From assembly GCA_964424115.1 (NCBI GenBank), contig CAYRHN010000001.1, positions 397,537 to 461,536 of the forward strand: a stretch of DNA of 64,000 nt. Reading direction: 5' to 3'. The DNA comes from CAYRHN01 sp964424115. Its GTDB lineage: Bacteria; Chloroflexota; Anaerolineae; Anaerolineales; Anaerolineaceae. The notes beneath the pieces were generated by a model. It saw only the letters and a list, made by a program, of their open reading frames with translations. It was not told the origin of the DNA and did no database searches. Position numbers and translations under genes: made by a program. Numbering within the stretch: position 1 is the first letter of the stretch; every line of letters starts with the position of its first letter. Positions 42,100 through 50,527 of the stretch are shown here, one piece after another.

Positions 42100-43434
42100 A
42101 TGAATATTCTTCGCGCATTGAGATGGAAAGAAAATAAATCACTCGCACTCATCGGAGCGGGTGGAAAAACATCGCTACTTTTTCAACTCGGGCATGCTGT
42201 TGGAGGGAAAGCTGTTTTAACAACAAGTACACATCTTTCGGTGCAACAGGCACAATCGATTGAAAATCATTTCAGCGTGTGCGATTTAATAGAGCTAGAA
42301 CGAGTGTTAGGTTCTCTTAAGCCAACAGCTAACCTAATTACTGGCGGAGAAGAACCCAATAGTGGACGAGTAATGGGTTTACCCCCATCCCTTTTAGATA
42401 AATTACATCAATTTGCTTCCAGCGCTGGAATTCCATTAATAATTGAAGCCGATGGAGCGCGTTCCAGGTTGCTCAAGGCCCCTGCCAGCCATGAACCAGT
42501 TGTACCGGATTGGATTGATGCAACCGTTGTTATCTCTGCTATTACTGCATTGGGAAAACCACTAACAGAGGAGTATGTTCACCGTCCTGACCGAATTACC
42601 AGTTTATGTGGTCTTTGTTATGGAGATATTATCACTAGCGAAGTTATCTTTAAGATACTTACCCATAGTGAAGGTGGATTAAAAGGAATCCCGAGGGATT
42701 CAGAAAGAATTGCGATGATTAACCAAGCAGATAATGCTTTTTTACAAGCCCAGGCTTTTTCTCTAAGCAAATCCCTGCTCCCTTATTACTCTCGTGCAAT
42801 TGTAACTTCGCTTGGCAAACAACCTGAACAAGCTTTCACATGTTATGAAAATATTGCCGGAATCATCTTGGCCGGAGGCCAATCCAAGAGGTTCGGATCA
42901 AATAAAGCTACTTTGATGTATAAAGGAAAACCTTTCATCCGTGTGGTGACAGAGACGGCTATCACGGCCGGACTTTGGCCAGTTATAGTTGTTTTAGGAG
43001 CTGATGCTCAAGATATTAGCGCGTTTCTGGATGGGTTACCCGTTCACATTGTGGTAAACAACCGGTGGCAAAACGGACAATCTACATCAATACATAAAGG
43101 AATTCGAGCTCTTCCAAAGGATATCGGCGGAGCCATCTTCTTGTTAGTGGATCAACCGCAATTACCTCACACATTGATCCAGTTCTTGTTAGAGCGCCAT
43201 TACCAAACTCAAAATCCTATCATTGCTCCTTTAGTTAATGGGCAAAGAGGCACCCCAGTCTTGTTTGACAAAGTTACGTTTGATGATCTTCTGTCGATTT
43301 CAGGTGATGTTGGAGGCAGAGCAATTTTCTCTAATTATTCCATTGATTGGGTACAATGGGTGGATTCTAGAGCTCTTGTGGATATCGACACTCAACGAGA
43401 TTACGACACCCTCATAGAGGAAGAGAAATTATGA
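42100..43434 (+). CDS. YqeC-MocA fusion, molybdenum cofactor (selenium-type) maturation protein
   Basis: 444 residues, two domains. Residues 1-~245 match YqeC (selenium-dependent molybdenum hydroxylase accessory): P-loop IGAGGKTSLLF at 18-28, TTSTHL, IIEADGARSRLLKAPASHEP and HRPDRITSLCGL. Residues ~250-444 match MocA, which transfers CMP to molybdopterin: GIILAGGQSKRFGSNKA, NNRWQNGQSTSI and FLLVDQPQLP. In enteric bacteria the two are separate genes. The open frame begins at 41986 inside the previous gene; the ATG at 42100 starts at the conserved core but lacks a clear ribosome site. A second MocA follows, overlapping by 4 bases. Confidence 0.88.
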   Translation: MNILRALRWKENKSLALIGAGGKTSLLFQLGHAVGGKAVLTTSTHLSVQQAQSIENHFSVCDLIELERVLGSLKPTANLITGGEEPNSGRVMGLPPSLLDKLHQFASSAGIPLIIEADGARSRLLKAPASHEPVVPDWIDATVVISAITALGKPLTEEYVHRPDRITSLCGLCYGDIITSEVIFKILTHSEGGLKGIPRDSERIAMINQADNAFLQAQAFSLSKSLLPYYSRAIVTSLGKQPEQAFTCYENIAGIILAGGQSKRFGSNKATLMYKGKPFIRVVTETAITAGLWPVIVVLGADAQDISAFLDGLPVHIVVNNRWQNGQSTSIHKGIRALPKDIGGAIFLLVDQPQLPHTLIQFLLERHYQTQNPIIAPLVNGQRGTPVLFDKVTFDDLLSISGDVGGRAIFSNYSIDWVQWVDSRALVDIDTQRDYDTLIEEEKL

Positions 43435-44030
43435 TCAATATTGGAGCGGTAATTTTAGCTGCCGGCTTATCCAGCCGAATGGGACAACCGAAAATGCTCT
43501 TGCAGTGGAAAAATAGCACAGTGATTGAGACTGTAGTCCACACAGTAATGGCATCCACATTGCAGAAGATTGTAGTTGTCACTGGTTCTCACCGCGACGA
43601 GATTAAATCGCTGCTTGAGCTGCTTCCCGTTGAGTTGGTCTTTAATCCGGATTTTGCCAATGGCGAAATGCTCGTATCTTTTCAAAAGGGTCTGCGAGCT
43701 CTTTCGGATTGTGATGCCGCCATGCTTTTCTTGGGAGATCAGCCTCAAATCCAAATTAGAACTGTTGAACAACTCATCGCTGACTATTCGGGACAAGCGA
43801 TACTAATTCCAAGTTATAACATGAAGCGTGGACATCCATGGATTATTAACCAAAACATCTGGAACGATATATTTTCATTACATCCTCCCCAATCCTTGCG
43901 AGATTTTGTAAAACTTCATCAAGCGCAAATCCATTATATAGATGTGGATGCCCCTGAAATCTTGCAGGACATGGACACTGCTGAGGATTATCATAAATTA
44001 TTGAAACATCAATCGGGCCAGAAAATCTAA
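43431..44030 (+). CDS. mocA: MocA-like molybdenum cofactor nucleotidyltransferase
   Basis: 199-residue nucleotidyltransferase: VILAAGLSSRMGQPKMLLQW near the N-terminus, VVTGSHRDEI, FANGEMLVSFQKG, and FLGDQPQI with the metal-binding Asp. The family cytidylates or adenylates the molybdenum pterin. The chain is a paralogue of the C-terminal half of the gene just upstream, so the cell has two such activities in tandem, perhaps one per hydroxylase or one for an unusual cofactor form. It overlaps the next gene by one base. Confidence 0.9.
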   Translation: MINIGAVILAAGLSSRMGQPKMLLQWKNSTVIETVVHTVMASTLQKIVVVTGSHRDEIKSLLELLPVELVFNPDFANGEMLVSFQKGLRALSDCDAAMLFLGDQPQIQIRTVEQLIADYSGQAILIPSYNMKRGHPWIINQNIWNDIFSLHPPQSLRDFVKLHQAQIHYIDVDAPEILQDMDTAEDYHKLLKHQSGQKI

Positions 44031-44869
44031 TGAGCCTACATACCTGGAAGCTAAGTATTTCAGAACAGCGGACTAAAGAACTTTGCCACATCACCGAGTT
44101 TGAAAGATTTCATAACCTGGATGAAATTAACATTCAGCTCCCAGATGGCGCATATTCCACTTTTCGCACATATCAACATCACAAAGTCCTTGCGATCAAT
44201 GCCCATTTAGAACGACTTAGAGAAACTGCCCGTCTGTCCGGTTACAATCTGGATTTTGACAAGGATATGGTGCGGACCGTTATAAGAGAAATTGTTCATA
44301 TGACGGAACCTGCATGTGAATTAAGGGTAAGGGTTACATTATTATTCCAGGATAAAATCGAATTCTATGTATCTATCGAATCGCTAAAACTGCCTGATAA
44401 AGAATCATATCTGGAGGGTGTAAAAGTAATAACACAACAATTCCAGAGAATAAACGCAAGGGCCAAACGCACCACCTTCATACCGACAGCCCACAAAATT
44501 CGTAAATCAATCCCTGGCGACGTAAATGAAGTGATCATGTTGGATAACGATCAGAATTATCTTGAAGGACTTAGCAGCAATTTCTTTGCAGTTAAAAATA
44601 ATGTGGTATGGACTGCCAATGAAAATGTGTTATTGGGAACTACAAGAAAAATTGTTATAGATCTGTTGAAAACGCTTGATATCCCCGTTATATTGGAGCC
44701 TTTGTCTTCATCATCCTGTATACAAGAAGCTTTTATAACGAGCGTCAGCCGGGGTATCTTACCAGTTAAGCAAATTAATCAGGCTGTAATTGGTAAACCG
44801 GGAATAATTACGAAGAAAGCCATGAATTTGTACAGCGATTATATCGAGAGTCATCTAGAAGATATTTAG
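44030..44869 (+). CDS. Class IV aminotransferase (PLP fold type IV)
   Basis: 279 residues, family of branched-chain aminotransferase, D-amino acid aminotransferase and aminodeoxychorismate lyase. Seen are FRTYQHHKVLAINAHLERL near the start, a likely Schiff-base lysine in the HKIRKSIPGD region, EGLSSNFFAV and LGTTRKIVIDLL for PLP phosphate binding, and EAFITSVSRGILPV. Substrate cannot be told. It ends the same-strand run that began at 26210 and overlaps the convergent methyltransferase gene by 4 bases. Confidence 0.85.
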   Translation: MSLHTWKLSISEQRTKELCHITEFERFHNLDEINIQLPDGAYSTFRTYQHHKVLAINAHLERLRETARLSGYNLDFDKDMVRTVIREIVHMTEPACELRVRVTLLFQDKIEFYVSIESLKLPDKESYLEGVKVITQQFQRINARAKRTTFIPTAHKIRKSIPGDVNEVIMLDNDQNYLEGLSSNFFAVKNNVVWTANENVLLGTTRKIVIDLLKTLDIPVILEPLSSSSCIQEAFITSVSRGILPVKQINQAVIGKPGIITKKAMNLYSDYIESHLEDI

Positions 44870-45435
44870 GTGGTCGGCAATCTCGCAAAAATACTTGCGA
44901 TTGCCTTTGTACCATTTTTTGAATTCGGGAGCCATCCTTCGCGATAATCTAAAATTTCCCATTCTGAAAATAACTCTTTTAATTCTCCCTTATCCAACAA
45001 GAGCTCTGAAGAAATATCAGGTCGAACAACCTGCATGGATTTTGTTAGGGTTTCCATGAGTAAAAATCCACCGGGCTTAACTAGATATCTAAAACTTGGA
45101 ATGAGATTACGCTCCAGATAATAGAAATTCATTACCAAATCAAATTTATGTTTTGTGAATAAAGGGCTTGTCAAATCGGCAATAACTGGCAAAATATTCG
45201 GATATTTCGTTTTGGCTTTCATTGCCGCAATGCTGGAGATATCTACTCCAATGACGCGCCAGCCCTTATTGGACAAGAATCCTGCGTTTTCTCCCAGCCC
45301 CATAGCCAAATCTAGGGCAACTCCCATGTTGGAAATTTGAGAAATATGATTAATCAACCAGTCCCGAGGACGGGCTCTCCTTTCGCTCTCCTGTGTGTAT
45401 CTCTTATTCCACCGAAGCGCATCTTCAGCCGGCAT
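44866..45435 (-). CDS. Class I SAM-dependent methyltransferase
   Basis: 189 residues. Motif I ALDLAMGLGENAGFLS (~38-53), post-I GVDISS, and the strand FDLVMNFYYLERNLIPSFRYL followed by LVKPGGFLLMETLTK fit the TehB/UbiE-like group of small-molecule methyltransferases. Substrate unknown. Its start overlaps the YprB-like gene by 11 bases, so it is the last gene of the helicase/exonuclease operon. Confidence 0.88.
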   Translation of the reverse strand: MPAEDALRWNKRYTQESERRARPRDWLINHISQISNMGVALDLAMGLGENAGFLSNKGWRVIGVDISSIAAMKAKTKYPNILPVIADLTSPLFTKHKFDLVMNFYYLERNLIPSFRYLVKPGGFLLMETLTKSMQVVRPDISSELLLDKGELKELFSEWEILDYREGWLPNSKNGTKAIASIFARLPTT

Positions 45436-46681
45436 ACTTCGGTTCCCCGCGTTGAATTTTCATTTCTAACCTCGTTTTACGCTTTTGGAATTCTTGTATC
45501 CAGAACTGTTTTTTGTTTTCCGGTAAGCTGGAGAGCCCAAGATGAGAGAATGCTTTATCTATCCATTGCAAAGCATCAATGTAGTTTTTCTTTTGATGCT
45601 CGTAATATTTACTTAACTCAATGCATGCTTCAATGTGCCCGAATTCAGCAGCCCGTTGCCAAAGGCCCAAAGTCAAATCTGATTGCTGGCGGGAACGATA
45701 GATTTCAGCGTATCGCATTAACGTCTGGACAAAGAGCGCCTCCGGCAGTCCTTGCAGCAAACTTCTCTCATACAATCGGATTGCTTCATCAATTTTATTG
45801 GCCTCTTCGTGAAGTCGAGCGATGGCGATTAAATCCAGGCTATCAATATCTGAATTACGGAGAGGTGCTTCCAGAAGGCCAGAGAGGAATTCCATTAAGG
45901 CGGCTAACGAAACAATATCATATAGATTATGATAGAAAACACCAGAGAGCGGAGTTGCATCCCCTGTTTTGAGATAATCAAAATAAATCTCCGGAACCAT
46001 CCAACCGGGCACTTCCTCCAAATTGCGTCGGTAATCCAGAATTTGCACCTCTAGATTCTTTAACGATCGGTCATCAATACGATTCTTCCAAATTCTTCTT
46101 GATAGAGGAAGCAAATCTATGTGAGCCATTTGTTTTAGGGGATTGGAAATGCCATGTAAAATATGGCGACCGTTCAACAAAGGAATATCAAACGATTTTC
46201 CATTAAATGTAACGATCCCATAATGTTGACTCACGTAATAGGCCAAAGTAGCCAACAAAGAATCCTCTTGGCTTGGGTCCCTCATAAATATCTGAGACAC
46301 TTGAAAGCCTTTATCAGTAAAATAGCCAAGGCCTATCAGGAAAGCAAAGGTTCCTGTACCCCCAGATAATCCACTGGTTTCAGCATCTAGAAAGATATAA
46401 TTTTGAAGGCTCTTAAGGCGATCTCCAGAAGGGATCTTGGCCCAGGCGAGAATCATATCAATGTTTGCGGCACCAGACAATGTAACGGTTCCGTGTACAT
46501 AATCCTCTGGGAAAAGAATTGTACGCGTGAATGTTTCTCCGTAGATCGTCGCGTGATTACATCCTTCTAACACCCGCTCGATTGGAATAGCCTTTATACC
46601 CGCATTTTCTTTGTGATGTCCAGAATCGCTGCCAATATTTAATCCCAGCGATTTAAGTTTATCCGATAAAGATTCGACCAT
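45425..46681 (-). CDS. mrfB: YprB/MrfB-like RNase H-fold exonuclease with C-terminal TPR-like region
   Basis: 418 residues. The exonuclease core (~85-270) shows FLDAETSGLSGGTGTFAF (catalytic Asp/Glu of a DEDD fold), GIVTFNGKSFDIPLL and YHNLYDIVSLAALMEFL with a late Asp. Residues ~285-400 are helical repeats of TPR type (EEANKIDEAIRLYERSLLQG). In Bacillus the MrfA helicase and MrfB exonuclease repair mitomycin damage, and here the partner helicase lies directly upstream with the stop and start one base apart, so the same pathway is likely. Confidence 0.85.
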   Translation of the reverse strand: MVESLSDKLKSLGLNIGSDSGHHKENAGIKAIPIERVLEGCNHATIYGETFTRTILFPEDYVHGTVTLSGAANIDMILAWAKIPSGDRLKSLQNYIFLDAETSGLSGGTGTFAFLIGLGYFTDKGFQVSQIFMRDPSQEDSLLATLAYYVSQHYGIVTFNGKSFDIPLLNGRHILHGISNPLKQMAHIDLLPLSRRIWKNRIDDRSLKNLEVQILDYRRNLEEVPGWMVPEIYFDYLKTGDATPLSGVFYHNLYDIVSLAALMEFLSGLLEAPLRNSDIDSLDLIAIARLHEEANKIDEAIRLYERSLLQGLPEALFVQTLMRYAEIYRSRQQSDLTLGLWQRAAEFGHIEACIELSKYYEHQKKNYIDALQWIDKAFSHLGLSSLPENKKQFWIQEFQKRKTRLEMKIQRGEPKYAG

Positions 46682-49198
46682 TTATTCCAATCCCGTCAGG
46701 ACCCTCAACAACTCTAGTGTCTCTAGTTTACCACCAATCCCGTTCTCTCCAGAGGGGCCGACACAAGCAGGACATCCTTCCTGGCAAGAGCATGATTTTA
46801 CTTGATCAAAAGCGCCCTGAAATAATTCTGACTGAATCTGGAATAAGGCGTGCGCCATCCCCACACCCCCAGGAACGTGTTCGTATAAGAATATACTGGG
46901 CGCAGCCCCTTCGTCAGCACTCTGTGGATTTTGGTAAACCCCGAGGTCCCCAATATCGCACATCATAAACACCGGAGCCAAGTTATGCAGGAGATATCCC
47001 AGGCCAGCCATCCCTGAACGCATTCTTACAGCTGATTCTACTTTCTTATGACAAGAAGGACATAATGTAATTAAATTATCAAGCACATTTGCTTCCAGAT
47101 AGGAATGAAATTGCCTAAATGGAGTCTTGTGATGGACATGATGTGTAACCAAAATCTCCTTTGCTCCGCACACCTGGCAAATGTGACGATCCCGTTCTTT
47201 GGCTTTCCTGCGCTGCTCATCCCAGTTGGGACCATAATTAATTCGATCGTTCAGCCAAAACCCCTTTTCTCGAAGCAAGTTTATCGTGAATGCGTTGATC
47301 TCAAACCAAAATGCAGTTGTCCTAAGTTGAGTGATAGGCATATCCAGCGGGTATTGCCCCAAGCGTTCTTGAGTATCCCAACGGATCTGTTGGAAGCCAG
47401 TAACGCGCGAGTTTACAATTACTTCGCCGCTGTATTTCTTACCCCATATTTCTTCTGAGCTTTCTTGAATTGCAAGAATTTCTATTTCAACTTCAGTGGC
47501 TGGCATTGTGTAATATTCGCCATTGAATGATGCTAGAGTTGCTCGATGAGCTTCAAAATCCAGGTCGTTGACCAGGTATGTTTGTCCCTCGTGAATGTAG
47601 ATTGCCTGGGGGTGAACCATCCAGGTGGAACTTAGTTCATCGACTTCACCTACTATATGGTAGCTCCCATTTTCGACTACTTGTAATTTTATTTGGCTAA
47701 CCGACGACGAACGAAGCGAAATAGAATTGGCGGGATACTTGTCGGAAATCCAATAATTGCATGAATTTGTGTTATGGATGATTTTCTCATTACATAACAG
47801 ACTCAAAAGACCCGAGAGCAAATCTTTATCCACATTCCCATAGAGTTCATCGTCACGGAATGGCAACTCAAATACGGCGCATTTCAAGTGTTGTAACAGA
47901 ATCAATAAATTGTTAGGATCTATCAAGGCTTTCTCGGGAGATCGTCCTAATATAAATTCGGGATGGTTAATCATAAATTGGTCTAGGGGATTATTAGTTG
48001 CTAAATAGATGGTTAGTGACGCTTCTGACCTCCTCCCGGCACGTCCTGATTGTTGTATCGTGGCAGAAATGGTGCCGGGATAACCAACTAAAATTACGCA
48101 GTCTAAATCACCTATGTCAATACCCAATTCAAGAGCATTGGTTGCTGCTACTACCATTGTTTGGCCATTGCGGAGATCTCGTTCAATAATTCTCCTCTCA
48201 GCCGGCAGGTAACCAGAACGATATCCCCTAACTAATTCATGGGGATATCGTTGTCGCAATCGCATCATAATACTCTCAACAGATCGCCTAGTACGACAAA
48301 AGAGGATCGACTGGATTCGGTAATCAATTAAATCCGAAGCCAAATGCTCACACTCGGATATCGCGCTTCTTCTTAGACCAATGTCCGGGCGAATAATCGG
48401 AGGGTTATAAAAAATAAAATTTCGTTCACCTTTTGGTGAATAGTCATCTAGAATAACCTCCACTGGTTTCTCAATTAATTTACACGCAAGTTCAGAGGGA
48501 TTGTCAATGGTTGCAGAGGTTAGAACGAATTGTGGTGATGCGCCGTAGAAACTTGCGATTCGCTTTAATCTTCGTATCAGATTAGCGACATGAGAGCCAA
48601 ACACTCCACGGTAAATGTGTATTTCGTCAATTACGATGTAACGAAGATGAGAAAAGAAATCCGCCCATAATGTATGATGGGGTAGTATCCCAATATGAAG
48701 CATATCAGGGTTTGTTAATATAATAGTTGACTTTTCTCTAATTGCCGTTTTCAAACCAGCGGGGGTATCCCCATCATAAATTTGAGGAAGGAATTTCTTC
48801 TCTGTAATTTCAAAAATACTTTGGTTTAATTCTTCGAGGTTATTAAATTGGTCTTGGGCTAATGCTTTGGTTGGAAATATATATAAGGCTCTTGAGAGTT
48901 CCTGATTTATCCAGGTGTTAATAACTGGCAGATTGTAGCATAAAGTTTTTCCACTTGCTGTGCCAGTGGAAATGACTATATTTTTTCCTTGTTGGATAAG
49001 TTGAATCGCCAAATTCTGATGTTCATAAAGGTTTTTAATCCCTTTTTGGAGAAGTACACGGATCAGGTTTTTATCCAATGATGACGGAAAGGGGCAAAAT
49101 TTTCCAGGGCGGGCTGGTATGCTGTCCAAACGAGTTATATTCCCGCCAATTTCGGGAATTCTTCTCCACGCTGATAGTAAAGTTTTCACATTTCCCAT
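46682..49198 (-). CDS. mrfA: MrfA/YprA-like DEAD/DEAH helicase with HNH insertion and DUF1998-type Cys domain
   Basis: 838 residues. Superfamily 2 motifs: STGTASGKTLCYNLP (motif I), VIDEIHIYRG (motif II), LTSATIDNP (III), then the second RecA domain with ATNALELGIDIG and QQSGRAGRRSE (VI). Residues ~655-720 form an HNH nuclease-like module: HICQVCGAKE, HHVHHKTPF, NLITLCPSCHKK. The C-terminus has the four-cysteine CSCQEGCPACVG of the MrfA family. The frame is open to 49270, overlapping the MFS gene; the ATG at 49198, 9 bases after that stop, is preferred. The HNH insertion is not part of Bacillus MrfA as I know it and could add DNA cleavage. Confidence 0.9.
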   Translation of the reverse strand: MGNVKTLLSAWRRIPEIGGNITRLDSIPARPGKFCPFPSSLDKNLIRVLLQKGIKNLYEHQNLAIQLIQQGKNIVISTGTASGKTLCYNLPVINTWINQELSRALYIFPTKALAQDQFNNLEELNQSIFEITEKKFLPQIYDGDTPAGLKTAIREKSTIILTNPDMLHIGILPHHTLWADFFSHLRYIVIDEIHIYRGVFGSHVANLIRRLKRIASFYGASPQFVLTSATIDNPSELACKLIEKPVEVILDDYSPKGERNFIFYNPPIIRPDIGLRRSAISECEHLASDLIDYRIQSILFCRTRRSVESIMMRLRQRYPHELVRGYRSGYLPAERRIIERDLRNGQTMVVAATNALELGIDIGDLDCVILVGYPGTISATIQQSGRAGRRSEASLTIYLATNNPLDQFMINHPEFILGRSPEKALIDPNNLLILLQHLKCAVFELPFRDDELYGNVDKDLLSGLLSLLCNEKIIHNTNSCNYWISDKYPANSISLRSSSVSQIKLQVVENGSYHIVGEVDELSSTWMVHPQAIYIHEGQTYLVNDLDFEAHRATLASFNGEYYTMPATEVEIEILAIQESSEEIWGKKYSGEVIVNSRVTGFQQIRWDTQERLGQYPLDMPITQLRTTAFWFEINAFTINLLREKGFWLNDRINYGPNWDEQRRKAKERDRHICQVCGAKEILVTHHVHHKTPFRQFHSYLEANVLDNLITLCPSCHKKVESAVRMRSGMAGLGYLLHNLAPVFMMCDIGDLGVYQNPQSADEGAAPSIFLYEHVPGGVGMAHALFQIQSELFQGAFDQVKSCSCQEGCPACVGPSGENGIGGKLETLELLRVLTGLE

Positions 49199-49206
49199 AA
49201 ATATTC

Positions 49207-50454
49207 TCAAGATCTTAGATGGCGTATGGCCGGGTTTCGCAAATGAATAATGGCGTACATAATCAGGCAAATAGCTCCTCCAGCAAGTACAGCTGATTTA
49301 GCGCCTAAGGTTTGGGCTATAAATCCAATAAGTAAACTGCCAAATGGCGTTGCTCCTTGTTGAACCCATAAATATGCGCTGATCACTCGCCCTCTTAGCC
49401 TATCAGGAATCCGCTGCTGAATTATCGTATTTGTCGATGCCAGATGGGAAACCAAACCCCAGCCAGCTATTGTAATGAAGAAATAGGCATACTCTACTTG
49501 AGGAGATAAACAGATACCAATCAGCGCTGCACCAAAAGCAAATTGTCCTAATGTCAGAAGAATGCCTCTACGCGGGTTAGCGCTAAGAAATGCCAACAGT
49601 ATTGAGGCAATTAATGCACCTACACCTTGAAATGAAACCATCAGGCTATTTCGAGCAGCAATAGAATCTGCGTTATCAACCGCTGTTCCAAATACATCTC
49701 TTGCAAACACTGGGATTTGCTGCGAAAAGGGTACTCCGAAAAAACTTAGAACCAAGATCATTGAAAGAAGGAGAAAAATTGTGCGCTCATGACGGATATA
49801 GTTCAAACCTTCTGCCATTTGGCTAAAAGAGAAACGTGGTCCGTCAATTTGTTCTATGTGGGATGTCGTTCGTACAAAGAGTAAACCTACTATTACAAAT
49901 AGGTAGCTGATACCATTCGCGAAAAAGGCCCATCCTTCTCCGGAATTCTGAATTAATACCAGGAATGGCACAGAAAGTACGGGGCCAATTACTCTGGCTG
50001 AATTAAAAAGAGAGGAATTTAGGGCAATTGCATTGGGCAGAACATCTCTTCCAACCAGTTCGATCAACATGGACTGTCTGGCAGTTATTTCCAGGCTGTT
50101 TGCGGTACCTAAAACAAATGCCAATAGCACAATATGCCATATAGTAATCAATCCTGTCAGTGTCAGGATAGCCAAAACAAAGGCCTGACACATCATAATT
50201 ACCTGCATTACAATTACAGTCTTACGTTTATCCAAATGTTCAATTAGGACTCCACCGGGCAGCGTAAAGAGCAGCCCCGGTAAAGTACCCGCAAAACCAA
50301 TAAGACCTAAATAGAACGGCTGCCCGGTAATCCGGTATGCTAAATATGGCTGCACTGTTGATTGCATCCAGGTTCCAATAAGCGAAAAAAATTGACCGAC
50401 AAAAAAAATCGTGAAGTTACGTGAAGAAAATGCAGGAAAACGATTTGTTTTCAC
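49207..50454 (-). CDS. Major facilitator superfamily transporter (EntS-like group)
   Basis: 415 residues with about twelve membrane helices and the MFS_3 pattern: FTIFFVGQFFSLIGTWMQ at the start, PGGVLIEHLDKRKTVI (motif A-like), and ATNTIIQQRIPDRLRGRV later. Relatives export siderophores or drugs; substrate unknown. It is the first gene of the minus-strand unit with mrfA and mrfB, and is divergent from another MFS gene across a 73-base gap. Confidence 0.88.
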   Translation of the reverse strand: MKTNRFPAFSSRNFTIFFVGQFFSLIGTWMQSTVQPYLAYRITGQPFYLGLIGFAGTLPGLLFTLPGGVLIEHLDKRKTVIVMQVIMMCQAFVLAILTLTGLITIWHIVLLAFVLGTANSLEITARQSMLIELVGRDVLPNAIALNSSLFNSARVIGPVLSVPFLVLIQNSGEGWAFFANGISYLFVIVGLLFVRTTSHIEQIDGPRFSFSQMAEGLNYIRHERTIFLLLSMILVLSFFGVPFSQQIPVFARDVFGTAVDNADSIAARNSLMVSFQGVGALIASILLAFLSANPRRGILLTLGQFAFGAALIGICLSPQVEYAYFFITIAGWGLVSHLASTNTIIQQRIPDRLRGRVISAYLWVQQGATPFGSLLIGFIAQTLGAKSAVLAGGAICLIMYAIIHLRNPAIRHLRS

Positions 50455-50527
50455 AGAAAAATTGCCTCAATTTATTATTTCATGTATACTTGTCTGTGTC
50501 CAATTTTACCAGTGATAGGAGATAACG

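Noticed and set aside
45337..45972. 211-residue plus-strand frame
   Set aside because: Antisense to the methyltransferase/MrfB-like genes, which carry clear motifs; no recognisable content.
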